NCBI RefSeq assembly: GCF_030867095.1
Contig: NC_081824.1
Location: forward strand, 352,692,203 to 352,756,202
Length of the DNA: 64,000 bases
Reading direction: 5' to 3'
Source: Alligator mississippiensis
Taxonomy: Eukaryota; Chordata; Crocodylia; Alligatoridae
Part shown: piece after piece, positions 1 to 11,059 of the stretch
Numbering within the stretch: position 1 is the first letter of the stretch
Layout: each line of letters opens with the position of its first letter
Program-made: the position numbers and the translations under genes
Notes under the pieces: model-generated
The model's database searches: none
The model's input: the letters and a program-made list of their open reading frames with translations, nothing else
Told to the model about the DNA's origin: nothing

Positions 1-2080
1 CTTTGTACTGACAGTTTAGATAGTTGGGTTTTGAGTCCTTTATTAGTTCACTATGTTGGGAAGAGTCTGTAAAAAAATACCACATGGAGTATTTGAATCA
101 GGTCAGCTTAATTGCATAGTCAGTTTGAACATCATTTTCTTTTTCCATTCTTTGTAGGTGATGTTGGTCTCTCTTTTCCTTTCTCTTTTAATTCCCTCAG
201 TCAAAGTAAAATCCTTATACTTTTGCTACTGCATTGCTGGCAGTCTCCAAAATTGCCTGTAACTTTGTTCAGCTCTGCATGCTAACACAGGACAGACTCC
301 ACTATTTTCTGGGCATTTTTGCCCCTGTCACATTTGCTAATTGTTTGTATTTGTTGTGTTTATTCTCTGGGCTCTCTTCCAATACATTTTATTAACACTT
401 TTTTTTGGCTGTCTATCATTTTCAGAACTGGTTTCGTTCTCACACACTCCATTCTTTTTGACCAAATCTTGGATTCTTTATTGCTACTTGCTGTAGCTGT
501 TCCTTTCATGACATCGCTTAACAAGAACATCATGATATAATGACAACCATTCTGCCCTCTAGGAGAAAGAAGTATCAGCATAACATGATTTTAAATTAAA
601 TTCTTCCCTATATATATTCCCTATATGGTATATATATATTATCTTTGGAGCTATTCAGTTAATACAAAACATTAACTGAACATTTAAATATATGGTTCAG
701 ACAGAATATTGTATTTGATGGAAAAGTTTAATAAGTTGAATGACCATGCTTGGTTGTGATATAATAATAAAGGTTCATGCATGAAATTTATTTAAAAACT
801 CCCAGACTTTGTGAGCTGAAAGCCAATAAAATCTAGAGAGAGAGGAGGAGAAAATAGGTACATAGGTAATGATTTGGCCAATACTTCTGTGTACTGCTAA
901 TCTCTGTTATCAGACTTGTATAACATTGTGCATGAATCCTTTCTGCTAGCAGCCAAAAAAAGATTTTTCTTTCAGTTAAGTGGTAGGGAATTTCTGTTTT
1001 TTAGTAAAAGGACTTGGGTCCTGCTGCTGCCATGAAATGGAGTATCTTTGGTATTTAGGATAATGATACACTTGATATATTAGGTGACCATATATGTTTT
1101 TTGTAATTGTATCATAAAACCTCTATTAGGATATTTTTTATAAAATACATTGGATTTCTGTTTAATGAAGCTCTCTCCAGCTTTACAATGGCAAATGTTA
1201 TTGTTAGAGTAATATGTTGCATGTAGTGTTAGATTTTTGTATTTGTAATTATAGACTTTTGGATGGCTATCTTAGCTGCCACCCAATTCTGATTAGTGAG
1301 CTAGGCGATTGTGATCAGTCCAAACACATTAAGTCACTTCATATAAAGACTGGTACTTGATCACTGCTACTACTTGAATCATTGTCATTACTGCATTTTC
1401 TACCCATTTCTTCAGCTGGGTAGGATATTGTTTCATCCTGGGTAAAATGGAATTAGATTACCAGAAAACTCATTATCTTGGTATTTAACAACAGTAAATG
1501 TTGTTGGTCTTGTTCTTTCAACAATTAAGTGGAATAAACGGAGAAGGGGGCATTTGAAGTCTTACAATTTTTCAGTAACAAATTCCCTCCCACCCCCATG
1601 TTGTTGTCTGAGTTGCTCTTTATCTAAGTAATTCTTAGGTAACATGGAGCACACCAGAAACAGGATTGGCATACTATCAGCAACATCTTGCCCCCCCACC
1701 TCAGTTCTGGCTCATGATGTGCAGTCTTCAGTGTTTGTGGAAATAGGTTGGAGATGAATATTTTGACTGATCTTTCTGATTTAAAAAAATTATTTTCATT
1801 ATATCCAATCTCATTTTGAGTTATTTCAGACTAGCAGCATATAACATAACATTAGTCTGCAGGAGATGACTTAAATACAGAACACATTAAAATTGCACTG
1901 CCAAGCATTTCTTTATAGTTATGAGTACAAATGTACAGCACTGAATTGGAGGTATGCATATCATGCATGAAACAGAAAGCTAGAAAAAAAGAATGAAATG
2001 TGGTTAAGCTGCAAGAGATTTTTAGCCTAACAGATGTCCTTTGGGGAAAGGAAATCCAGCCCAAGAAGGAACAGATACAG
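1..2080. other. AT-rich single-copy-like DNA, no gene seen
   Basis: I see no exon-like open frame, no recognisable repeat end and no RNA gene here. There are local TA-rich tracts near 606-645 and short homopolymers. Open frames are below 75 codons on both strands and overlap antiparallel, which is the chance pattern. It could be intronic or intergenic. Confidence 0.5.
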
Positions 2081-2830
2081 TGGCAGGTAAAATGTACAAT
2101 GGAAACTAGAAATTCTCAGAGGGACTTTAAAAATCAATTAGCCAAATGCATAAAAAGAAAAGAAATTATTTAAGTAAATCAGAAGCAGAAAACATGGTGA
2201 GGAAATCATTGAGTCTGCTAGGCTACCAGGGAAATGGGGAACAGTTAAGGGCAACAGGGACACTGTAGAGGAGATAAATAATTTCTATGTATCTCTCTTC
2301 TGTACGGAGGATATTGGAAAGATTTCTGAAAAGAGGTGATAATAAAAATGAGGCACAGCCAGAAATAAGATGTCAAGAGAAGGTGCTGAGGCAAACTAAA
2401 TAGTAACTAGTAAATGGAACAGGATGGCATTCATCCAGCTTAAGGAATTAAAGTATGATGTGGTTGAGATAATAACAAAACTATGGAGTATCTCTTGTTA
2501 AACCATATAGAATATATCAAAAGTATGTGCCTTAAAATGAAAAGTGCTAGGTTCACCTAGGATACACAGACCACCAGCCTTCCTCGGTAGCAAGTAAACT
2601 AGTTAGAATAACTAAAGACATTTAATAAATATCTAGAATCTAATGATGAATCATATAAATATACAGTAGACACCAGGATGTATTACTAAAGGAAATATTA
2701 AGTCTCTGAAATTTGCCAGAATTCTTTGAGCATGTCAGGAAAATAATGAATAAAAGAAATCTGCTTAATATTCATTTGGACTTTCAAAAACTCTTTAACA
2801 AAGTTTTGTACAAGTTTTTGTACCGTTTTG
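2080..2830 (+). mobile_element. CR1-type LINE, reverse-transcriptase fragment
   Basis: This is a decayed piece of a CR1-clade LINE ORF2 in plus orientation. Two hallmarks of the family's reverse transcriptase can be read despite frameshifts and stops: D-G-I-H-P at 2423-2437 and, about 350 bases downstream, L-D-F-Q-K-x-F-N-K-V at 2776-2805, matching the CR1 block L-D-F-x-K-A-F-D-x-V. The spacing and order agree with the N-terminal half of the RT domain. The LINE breaks off near 2830, just before an A-rich repeat, and a CR1/L3-like 3' tail in the same orientation resumes at about 5998, so both pieces may come from one insertion. The copy is dead: no frame stays open for more than about 60 codons. 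Confidence 0.65.
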
Positions 2831-2886
2831 TACACTTGCTGCTAAGCAAGTGGATACCATAGGAGACAGATAGCAGGATTGCAAAC

Positions 2887-3650
2887 TGTCCATCAATTTA
2901 TGGACAGTCTTTGAAAAAAAAAAGTTTCAAAATGTTTGTCTGTAAAATCTGTAAAAAAAAAAAGTGAGCTATCAGTAAAACAACAGAAAACTGTGAGCTT
3001 GACTGACAGCTTGAATGAGGCAGGATGCAGAATAGAACAGTATCTTCTTAGGTCTAAATGTGAGTGCAGCTTGGCAGTGGCCCCCCTGCAGGAGGTCTCT
3101 ATCAGGGCTTTGTGGCCCACAGGAACCCCTGTGGGTTTTAGTGCTTGGGGTGACTTTTGGCTGGTGTAAATGGCAAAGCTCCCATACAGCAGCCTTGGGT
3201 TAGTCTTTCTTCCCAAAGGACTGGGCTAGGTGGTAGCTTCCCTAGGCTAGTTTGCCAGTGATTAAGACTATGAATTATTTGGGTTTCACTTAGCATTTCA
3301 TAGTTAAAGTTTTCTCCAAGGTTGTATTTTCATCCATTTTTCCCCCTGTAATAAACTCTGTTTTAGTTGAATGTCACTTGTGAATAGCAAAATTTGTTTA
3401 CATAATACATACAGTAAAAATGTATTTTCCTAGGTTTCTGGGTGTGGGCTTCAGCCAGATATAGAAAGTTGGTTTGAAACCGCTAAGTTTGAACCCAGTC
3501 CTTGTTACTGTTGTCTGGGGCCTAGCACAAGGGTTACCCTTACATAATGTAAAACTTGTCAGTAAAAAAAGGTGTAAGTAAAAAAATTTGATTGTCAGTT
3601 AAAAAAATTTCCAGACTGTTAGTAAAAAAAAAAAATTGGGTTGACAACTG
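2887..3650. mobile_element. A-rich repeat with GTCAGTAAAA motifs at both ends
   Basis: The left border has a perfect 8-bp hairpin (2887-2908, arms CTGTCCAT/ATGGACAG, 6-nt loop) followed by poly-A runs spaced by GTCTGTAAAA and ATCAGTAAAA. The right border (3560-3642) repeats GTCAGTAAAAAAA, GTAAGTAAAAAAA and GTTAGTAAAAAAA. The motif sits in the same orientation at both borders, so these are subterminal direct repeats rather than inverted ones. The middle is unremarkable. I do not recognise the family; a non-autonomous DNA transposon is the likeliest reading. It lies between two pieces of a LINE. Confidence 0.4.
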
Positions 3651-3659
3651 GGGTAGATA

Positions 3660-3715
3660 GGTTGTAGGGGGTGGAGGGCAGGAGAGGGGAAGGGCAGGGA
3701 GGAGAGGATTCTTCA
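3660..3715 (+). repeat. G-rich polypurine tract
   Basis: An almost unbroken run of G and A with many GGG and GGGG blocks. It is low-complexity sequence with G-quadruplex potential and no other assignment. Confidence 0.7.
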
Positions 3716-3901
3716 ACTTTCAGCATTACAAAGTATTAGTTGTGGGATTTTCTGAGCAGGTATACCAGCAGTGGTGGCAGTAGTTAGCATTTTTGATAAC
3801 CATTGGGAAAAGGAAGTGAAAGTTAACGGGAAAATCTTGCCACATGACAAAGATTAGAGATGACTCTCTGAGGAAATTGAGATGAGCTTCATAACCTCAT
3901 A

Positions 3902-4339
3902 GGGCGTGTCCACACATGCAAGCACACACACTTGCAGCAGCTAAAATATAAGCAGTGCAAATTTGAGCCGGGGCTTTTTGCTTCAGCGCACATGCTCGGA
4001 CATGCACTTTGTTGTGAAGCAAATTGTGCCACTTGGGGCAAAATAACCCTGCCTGGCTCCTCCCGGATCTGCAGCCAGGGGGAGCTAGAGCTTGGGGCCA
4101 GCACCTGTGCTGTCTCTAGCAGTATAAAAAGCTGCCCTGTTCTGTCCCCATCCATACAAAAAGCTGCCCTGGCAAGCAGCTCAGGCCTACTCACTGTTAG
4201 GAGCTTCTGGGGCTCAGCCAATTGGTACCTGGGGACACTGCCTCTTCTGCCAGCTGGACTGCTGCAGCAGCATCCCAAGTCCATTTTTAAAAATACCCCC
4301 AAATCCATGTTCTTCCACAATTAGAACAAAAGACCACTC

Positions 4340-4381
<42 letters not shown>

Positions 4382-4540
4382 ACTATATATAGAGAGACAG
4401 AGAGACAGCGATCAATTGGGTAATGCTTTATTGATATATTTACAACTTTAAAGCAATTTGGAAGCGTACCAGTGTCTCTATCATCATGATAAAATAAATT
4501 CTAAATACCTGTATGTGTTGGTATGTGCTTTTGGTTTTCT
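3902..4540 (+). mobile_element. Harbinger-like element, left part (copy of 40996-43401)
   Basis: The sequence begins with GGGCGTGTCCACACATGCAA, preceded by CATA exactly as at 40996, and stays clearly similar to that element for about 600 bases: the same CCCTGCCTG..CTCCCGGATC segment, a TATAAAAAG box, the ATCAATTGG..TTTATTGATATAT stretch and a run of A's. Similarity fades near 4500. The expected right end (GTGTGGACATGCCC) is not found before the next unrelated repeat, so this copy is truncated or its interior differs. A CA microsatellite has grown inside it at 4343-4379. Similar short open frames in the two copies follow from shared descent and do not show selection. Confidence 0.65.
4343..4379. 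repeat. (CA)n microsatellite
   Basis: About 18 uninterrupted AC dinucleotides inside a transposon copy. The other copy of the same element (41850 region) lacks it, so the expansion happened after insertion. Confidence 0.95.
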
Positions 4541-4544
4541 TCAC

Positions 4545-5996
4545 TCATGATGGGTGTGTGATGCGGGGATGTGGTGTTTGCAGGAAGGGGGTGGGAAGGG
4601 GTGTGGGAGAAGGTGGATGTGTGGGTGTGTGTGGAGGGATGTAGGTTGGTGTGTGGATAGGTGTGGGGCAATTGTTCGGGGAACTGTGGGTGTGGGGGAC
4701 CTTGTGGGGGGGCTGCTCAGGACGGGTGGGTACCCTGGCTCCCAGAGGGTGCAGCCCCCCCCACAGCACATGGAATGCCCCCCCAGGGCCCCAGCCCCCA
4801 CCCTGGAGGGCCACATCCCCTATCCCCCACAGGGCTGCAGCCCCCCCGCCCAGGGTCCCAGGCACCCTGGAGGGCCACAGCTCCCCCTCCCCCACCCAGG
4901 GCCTGTAACTGACCTTTCGCAGCAGCAGAGGGGGGACTGTGCGCCAAGCCCAGCTGGGTCCTGCCAGCCCTTGGGCTGCTCTTGCCACCCAGCCAGGCTG
5001 GTGTCATGGTGGCAGGACCTGGTGTGGCATCCAGCCAGGTCCTGCCAGCCCTGGGGCTCCTCTGCTGCCCAGCTGGGCCAGGCCCATGGCAGCAGGACCT
5101 GGCCCATGGTGGCAGGACCCAGCAGGGCCCGGCCAGGTGGCAGGAGCAGCCCCAGGGCTGGCAGGTCCCAGCTGGGCCCAGCACGCAGTCCCCATGTGCC
5201 ATACCGGGTCCTGCCTCTGCCCTGCTGTGCCTGCGGGGAGGTGACACGTGGCAGGACCTGGGTCAGCCCCGTGTGGCTCACTAATCTGGCTTTGCACTGG
5301 AGCGGGTCACATGGCTTTGGGTCACGCGGCAGCACTGCCCTGCTGTCCGCCTTGAGGTGTACATGCAGTCGCCGCCAGCGTGGAGCTGATGCCGGAGCTG
5401 TGGAGCCCGGTGCAGTTGTTTGCAGCCTGCCTGCTGCTTGCTGCAGCTGCCCAGAGCTCGGGCTGACTACAAACAGCAGCACCGGGCTCTGGAGCCCAGT
5501 CACCAGCTCCGTGCCGGGAGTGGGGGAGAGACCAGGGCTGCGCTGCCTCAGGCCCCTCCCTCATTGCCCGCTCTGACACACACCTGCACGCGCCGGTGCG
5601 GAGCTGATGCCAGAGCCCGGAGCCTGGTGCAGCTGTTTGGGGCCTCCTGGCTGCAGTCAGCCTCGGGTCTGGGGAGCTACTGCCAGCCAGGAGCCTGGGC
5701 TGAATGCTGCAAACCCTGCTGGGAGCAGCCCAGGCTCCAGCAGCTATCCAGAGCCAGGGTAGCTGCTGACAGCCACAGAGCTGTCAGCTGGGGGCCAGGG
5801 GCTTTGAGTGGGGGCAAGGGGCAGCAGGGCTGGGGGGCAAGGGCTTTAGATGGGGGGCAAGGGGCACAAGCAGGGCATCCTGCCATGTACCCCCTGCCCT
5901 CACTTTGTTTTTCTGCCATGCTGCCACTCTGGCACCTTCCGAGGTAAGCATTGTGGTGTTTTTCAGCACTCTGGCCAAAAAATGTTGCCTACCCCT
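4545..5996. mobile_element. GC-rich block ending in a hAT-type terminus
   Basis: A 1.4-kb GC-rich, CpG-containing stretch made of imperfect short repeats: GGCAGGACC/GGTCCTGCC in both orientations at 5010-5180, a duplicated CACCCTGGAGGGCCACA at about 4799 and 4863, and a roughly 42-bp G-rich unit twice at 5800-5885. The right edge, TGTTGCCTACCCCTG at about 5983-5997, is a typical hAT terminal inverted repeat; LINE sequence resumes directly after it. I could not find the matching left terminus. The long open frames here (up to 340 codons) reflect lack of A and T. A donor-like GAGGTAAGC lies at 5941-5949. Confidence 0.5.
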
Positions 5997-5997
5997 G

Positions 5998-6740
5998 TGA
6001 TAAGAGTATCAAATGGGGTAATATCCTGAGCAGGGTGACCCGAATGGCTAAAGACATTTTGTGAAGACTGAAAGAAATAGTGATCAACACAGATACAAGA
6101 TAAATGAGGACAAACTAAAGGGGTAAAAAATGAGGACTGATATAAAAAGGTTAACTCGGTGCTTCCATTTATGGATGATGGTGAGATATAAAACCAATGA
6201 TAATGGAATGAAGCAAATTTAAAAATGATAAAAAAATGCATTATCAATACAGTCAGTCCTTTCATACCTTACTGAGTGGATACCTTAAGGATTGTCTTTA
6301 TTACTGGTACATAATTTTATCATGTCCCAGCATGATTTTGAAGAGTCACGTTATCTGACCTGATGTGAATCACAACTGATCCATTGGTATAGATAAGGAC
6401 AAACTGTGTTCAGGATTATGTCAACTAGGCTGAAATTTTGTAATATAGACAAGCCTATAGAGGCTAAGAGCTTAGAAGGATTTAAAAAAGGATTAGACAT
6501 TTACATGGATAATGAGAACTTCTATGGTTATGTTAGATAGGATAAAATGTGGCTAGGATATAAGCTCATGCTTCAGGGCATAAACCAGCCACTCACCAAG
6601 AGTTAAGAACAAGAAATTTCCCCATGGGTAGAAAATTCCATAACTGCCTGTTAGATATCCTTGCATAGCCTTCTCAATCATTTTGTAAGGGTACTCTCAG
6701 TCAGAAAACCCAGCTAGATGAGCTATTGATTTGATGTTAC
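5998..6740 (+). mobile_element. CR1/L3-like LINE, 3' portion
   Basis: Plus-strand LINE tail. Between about 6480 and 6730 it follows the well-known sauropsid CR1 3' region: GGATTAGACATTTACATGG, TATGTTAGATAGGATAAAAT, GCTCATGCTTCAGGGCATAA, CCCATGGGTAGAAAATTCC, then AGCTAGATGAGCTATTG. The upstream part (5998-6430) is more eroded. It starts immediately after a hAT-type end, consistent with that repeat having landed inside the LINE. It may be the missing 3' part of the copy at 2080-2830. Confidence 0.65.
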
Positions 6741-6759
6741 AGGTTCTTATTTACTCCAG

Positions 6760-7440
6760 TGCTGCCTTAAGTACTTGCAAAATAAGACGGGGCAGTCAAC
6801 ATTTAAAAATCGTCACCGCTTTGCCTTGCAAGTTGACAACATTATCCTAATATCCATAGTATTTTTAATAGAGAATATATTGAAGTGATACTCAATAGTC
6901 ATTTGCAAATATTTTTAAAATGCTGTGATCTTTTTATTGTAGAATAATCTCATGCTAACACTTATTTTTCTCGTATAAAAAATAAGCCAGAAAGTGAACT
7001 TGTGCACTGTTTGTTTTTTTTCTCTGCACCCAACTTCCCTGACCGATTTTCAAGGCAAATGGGGGAAGAAAAAACGAATGGAGGTTGTTAGTGTGAGAGT
7101 AGCATAAGGTTATGTGGCTTTTGGGACTTCCTGCAGTAAATTGTGAATGATGTATGAAATGTAAAATTCCTGTCTAACGCATAGTTAGAAAACAGACAGT
7201 GCTTTGTGATGCCTGCTATACTTTGTTAGTTGCTGTGTATGAGGCAGATACATAATACTGAGCTTGTGGAATCTGAGAGTCAAGGTAGACATCAAAGCCT
7301 GCCTTGTTTTTTTAATAGCTCTATATAGGACCAAAACTCGACAGGGAATCTGGAATGTTGCCTTAACATACTATTAGAATTATAGCGTGTTTTGTGTTCT
7401 TGAACAGGACAATTTACCCCTATATTTTGGAAAAACTTAC
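6760..7440. other. Single-copy-like DNA, possible conserved noncoding sequence
   Basis: There are no repeat ends or open frames. The stretch is AT-rich but keeps several CpGs (for example around 6810-6830 and 7041-7080) and contains ATTTGCAAAT-like octamer sequence near 6900 and TTTTTATTGTAGAATAAT. I mark it only as a candidate for conservation testing. Confidence 0.25.
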
Positions 7441-7446
7441 TTAAGT

Positions 7447-8103
7447 CAGAGGTTAACAATAAAGACCTACTTAAATCGTTGTGAGACAAAGGGTTTTTCA
7501 CAGCCTGCTCATGGAGTGCAGAGCCGATTTCAGGGCAGTTTGTTGCAGCCCTGCCCCTCGCTGCTGATTGGAGGAGGGGCCCTGGTAGACCCACTCACTT
7601 GCTGCTAATTGGCTGAGAGACAAAAACTGCATAATTAAATAACAAATTTCATGGAAATATTATATAAATGGCCATATTATTATAATCTAAGTATTAAATT
7701 TAAGTCTACATCTTTGTTTTCCGGTAAGCATTTTTTTTAGTCAATTCTGCGGGAAATCGTGGCCGATGCCATTTTTTGCAGAGATCACTATTTTTCATGT
7801 TTTCCAGGAAAATTGCAAAACCATGATTGAAGAAGGTCCCTAGTTAACAATGTTTTTCAGTGGTAAGCTGAAGTGATTCAGCTTAGGTTGAGGGAGGGTG
7901 GTGCTAGGACTCAGCTGCCTCTTCTCTCCACCACCACTTCTCTCTGCTGCTCTGCCACAGTGTGGGTTAAGTGGCCAGGCATAGATTGGCACAGTGTGGC
8001 ACAGGGTGGGTGAAGCGCCACGCTTCTGAATACTGCCAGAGCCCCTGCTCTGCAGGCTGGATCTAATGGTTCTGGCCCATGGGCTGTTGGTTGCAGACCC
8101 CTG
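7447..8103. mobile_element. hAT MITE, 657 bp
   Basis: The right end GGTTGCAGACCCCTG (8089-8103) is a classic hAT terminus. The left end CAGAGGTTAACAA (7447) matches its reverse complement CAGGGGTCTGCAA at 9 of 13 positions. Flanking octamers ACTTAAGT (7439-7446) and ACTAAGGT (8104-8111) agree at 6 of 8, as expected of an old 8-bp duplication. A block at 7742-7765 (GGGAAATCGTGGCCGATGCC) recurs in reverse orientation near 51850, so the family has at least one more relic in the window. It has no coding capacity. Confidence 0.55.
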
Positions 8104-8111
8104 ACTAAGGT

Positions 8112-8540
8112 GTTTTGTTTTGTTTTGTTTTTTTGCTTAGGAAATGTTTAGTCAGACTACAGGTAAAACTGGCCTTGTCTAAGTTACAGAAGTCTCTTTG
8201 GGCTTACCTCTGGTTCTCAGTTCTGCCTGAAATTTCAAAATGCTCTAAGCTGCAGGCCTGTCCTTCACACGTCCCTCCTGTCCTGAAAGTCCCTCATGCC
8301 TGGGATTTGTGAAAGGGGTCTCTAGTACCTGTGTTAGAAGCGTCTGCTACTGTTTGCTATTCTTCTTTCCCTACAGTGTGAATACATAAGTGTTGGCATG
8401 TAGACCGAATATGCTCAGCAGGCATCTGCCTGGTGGCTATGTACATGCCACCATTTTGGATGCATGCTTACATCCAGGTCCTGAACATGCAGCTGGCTGG
8501 ACACCCAGGATTAGTGGGTGGGGGAAGATGCACAGTGCTG
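8112..8540. other. Unassigned DNA
   Basis: I see no gene and no clear repeat. A TTTTG-rich start (8112-8135) follows the hAT copy. A donor-like AGGTAAG occurs on the minus strand near 8205, with nothing to suggest that it is used. Confidence 0.4.
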
Positions 8541-8544
8541 AAAA

Positions 8545-8645
8545 TCATATAGAAGCAGGTTCAAATTGCCAGTGAGACAAAGGGACCTAGGACTTGGGTT
8601 GCCAGCTTCCTGGGTGAGTATCCTAACCACTCAGCTATTGGGTTT
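8545..8645 (-). repeat. tRNA-derived SINE-like fragment
   Basis: On the minus strand, TAGCTGAGTGGTTAGGATAC (8614-8633) fits a tRNA A-box with its flanks. On the plus strand, GGTTCAAATTG (8558-8568) resembles a B-box, but it lies in the wrong orientation relative to the A-box, so this is not an intact tRNA gene. The pairing of inverted tRNA-like halves resembles a dispersed sauropsid SINE-type repeat. No Pol III terminator is placed correctly. Confidence 0.35.
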
Positions 8646-8649
8646 AAAA

Positions 8650-9820
8650 CATGCAAGTTCCACCCCTCCAAAAATGCCACTTATGAAGTTAGAAAACTCC
8701 CATTGAGATGCACAAAGATTAATAGAATTCCACCTCTGAAGTCAGTGTTTGAGTGTTGTTCTCAGCCACTGGGTTTGTTAGTTTATATCTCCAGGTCACT
8801 GGGGGGAAAAACTGTTTTGGGATTTTTTTCCCCTCCAAATTGTGCATAAAATTAATTCATGTGTAGCAAAGGCACCTATTACAGAACTTTTTGTTCCTGT
8901 CTTGTGGACCAAGACTTGGAGTCCAAGCTAACCCTTAGATGTAACAAATTTAAGAATTTGGGTTTGGACCATTCACCTGACCCTATGGTTCTCTTCCTAA
9001 GGATGCATTCAAGCTCTGTTTTCTTATCCCATCCTATCCATTTTGTACTGAGCCTGGGGTAGGCAATGCTGCAGTAGCTTAGACATTATGCTATCATTTT
9101 CCTGATGGTGTGTAGTTCTACATTTCCTATTTGTCAAGCTTTAAACGCACAATGTGTCTGCTTAACAAGAGTCTGGTTGAAACTGGGAGATGCATGCGAG
9201 CGATTTTTACCTGGGTAAGGTATAAGTGATATTAAGGGAAGGTTCTTGTGAGAACACAGGAAAGGGTTTCAATAACTTTTTGATGAGGTTTTGCCCAACC
9301 TTTATCAAGAAATTGGCAATATGGAGGTGCTTCTGGAATAGCATCTAATTCTAGGGTCGGTCATGGCAAGAGCGGCCAAAAGCACCATCTTGCATCTGCT
9401 GCCAGTTAGACATCTGTGACCTTTTTTTTCAGGTACAGGCCACAGTACAACAATACACAACACCTTTCTGTCTTCTAGATTGGAGTAGTCTCTCTGCATG
9501 AGAGCATACTTGTGGACAAACACTACATGCTGAAGCACAAAAAGGGATGTAGTAGTAGTTACACAGCACCCACGACTAGAAAACATTGGGCTTTATAGTG
9601 TGACAGACTTGCTGCAATAGTACCACTGCACACAGTGGTCCCATTTTTCATTACTTTTTCTTCATCCTCCTCCTATATTATAAGTAATAGGAAGTAAATT
9701 AAAATAAAGTGGGATACCTTGATTGTTTTTGTAGTCTAACTTTTTTTCACAGACCACTTGAAAATGGCTGAGGGTTTCGGCGGATCACTTAATGATCTTT
9801 CCAAATGTTGTTTGTACCGT
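8650..9820. other. Unassigned DNA
   Basis: No repeat ends or exon signals are recognised. A 93-codon minus-strand frame at 9305-9586 lacks family motifs and is taken as chance. Confidence 0.4.
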
Positions 9821-9828
9821 TAGCTAAC

Positions 9829-9870
9829 TATTGTAAAGTGCTTTGGATAACAGCGCTTCATTAAAAAAAA
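9829..9870 (+). mobile_element. L2/L3-type LINE tail fragment
   Basis: TTGTAAAGTGCTTTGGATAA followed by GCGCTTCATTAAAA matches the shape of the conserved 3' end of ancient L2/L3 LINEs (TGTAAAGCGCTTTG...AGGCGCTATATAAA). Only the last 40 bases are visible. Confidence 0.4.
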
Positions 9871-9899
9871 TGTAATAAGCTTTTCTCAGTCCACCTGAA

Positions 9900-10840
9900 T
9901 GGAGTTCTCTGCTCTGCCATTATAGTGATGAATTCATTGTAGGTTTGGTGTGTTAAAAAGTTGATTTTTACTGATAATTTTTCAAATGTTTTTTGAGAAA
10001 ATCATCAAATTCACTAAGATATTCAAAGCAGCTTAAAAAATTACCTTTTCGATTTGACAATGATAACTCATCATGTCCTCTCAGAGGTAGTACCAAAGAA
10101 GACAGCAGTTTGACCGTGGCAACAACACATCTCAGCACTATCCTCCAATAAGAACACTCCTTTTCAAACTGACCCGATAACAATGAATCAATTCTTCCAG
10201 ATAATTTACACCTTTGAACGACCTTACATATAGCATTAATATGAGCTTTGGAAGTTTCATGATCAGCAATATTTCTTGCAATGTTTCTCCAATTAGAGTG
10301 CCCACTGATGAATGTTTGTTTTTCTTTACCGTTGTCAGGGAATAATTTGCAAACATAACAGTAGACTGCCTTAGTGGTTTCCAAAACAATCAACCAAATT
10401 CTCATTTCTGTCATCCCATTTTTCTTTATCCTCAGAAAATGGGACTCATGAAGACCTCTAAATTGCTTTCATCCTCCAACCTCATACTCTTTTCTCAAAT
10501 TTTCCATATTACCTATGTTTTTCAGTGTATTTACTAAGAAATATTTTATCATAACCAATGAAACAGATTTTGGCCATAATACAATGTCTTCAGGGTAGGT
10601 TTCTTCCCTTACTTCGACAAAATTACCAATATTTTGTAGTTCCATTGTCACTTCAGAGTTCACTTGTTCAACTTTTGCAGTCGTGGTATTCCCACAATTT
10701 GGCAAGTGATAAGATAATTCAGAAGTTTCTTCACCCATACTTTTCGATGAATTCCCCCTATTCAATATTTCAAGCTTTTTAAAGTAAGTTGGCAAACTGT
10801 CTTTTTGCTTAGCTTCGTCTTCTTGCCTCGCCTTCATTTT
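9900..10840 (-). pseudogene. hAT transposase relic, ZMYM1-like type, N-terminal part
   Basis: Reading the minus strand from an ATG at 10837 gives one frame that continues to 9968 for 289 codons with a single in-frame TGA at codon 123. The predicted protein has the layout of vertebrate hAT transposases related to ZMYM1-like proteins: a basic N-terminus; a D-I-V-L-W-P block near residue 87; then a TTF-type zinc finger with C-x2-C at residues 160/163 and H-E-T-S-K-A-H at 193-199; then Y-W-R-x-V-L-R-C-V-V-A (about 230-240), F-R/L-R-G-x-D-E (about 251-256) and the start of the DUF4371-like region with L-S-E-F-D-D-F-L-K-K-H near residue 280. The catalytic RNase H-like core and dimerisation domain are absent, so this is about a third of a typical protein. 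Another frame on the same strand (9870-9945) reads T-Y-N-E-F-I, which may be the continuation after a frameshift. No matching terminal repeats are found. It cannot encode an active enzyme. Confidence 0.7.
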
Positions 10841-10933
10841 TTTTGCGTTTTTGACTGCCAGACTCTTAATGCTGCTTCGTTATTGCTAAAAAACTGACCT
10901 CGATTTTAGACAGATTAAAAATGTCTGAAAGAG

Positions 10934-11050
10934 CAGGGGTGTAGCCATGGGTGGGCCTGAGTGGGCTGTGGACCACCCAATTAGGTTTAATGCAGTTAAT
11001 CCTGCGTTTTTATCGGGCTTTGTAAAAATGGGATTTTGAACCATTGCATA
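10934..11050 (+). mobile_element. hAT-like left end, partner not found
   Basis: CAGGGGTGTAGCCATGGGTG is a typical hAT terminus pointing right. It is close to the transposase relic but has the wrong orientation to be that gene's own 5' end, so it probably belongs to a separate element. I find no matching right end or duplicated TGAAAGAG. Confidence 0.35.
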
Positions 11051-11059
11051 CTAGTGACA

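Noticed and set aside
3932..4324. 130-codon frame partly conserved at 41056-41253
   Set aside because: Similarity follows from two copies of one transposon; the second copy's frame is shorter and amino acid changes look random.
4554..5576. 340-codon open frame on the plus strand
   Set aside because: It lies in GC-rich repetitive DNA where frames on both strands are long; no domain, biased to G, P, A, W and C from the composition.
8545..8645. tRNA gene
   Set aside because: A-box and B-box-like motifs are in opposite orientations and no cloverleaf can be formed; taken as a SINE-type relic.
10934..10954. hAT end belonging to the transposase relic at 9900-10840
   Set aside because: The terminus points away from the gene, so it cannot be the element's own end without an inversion.
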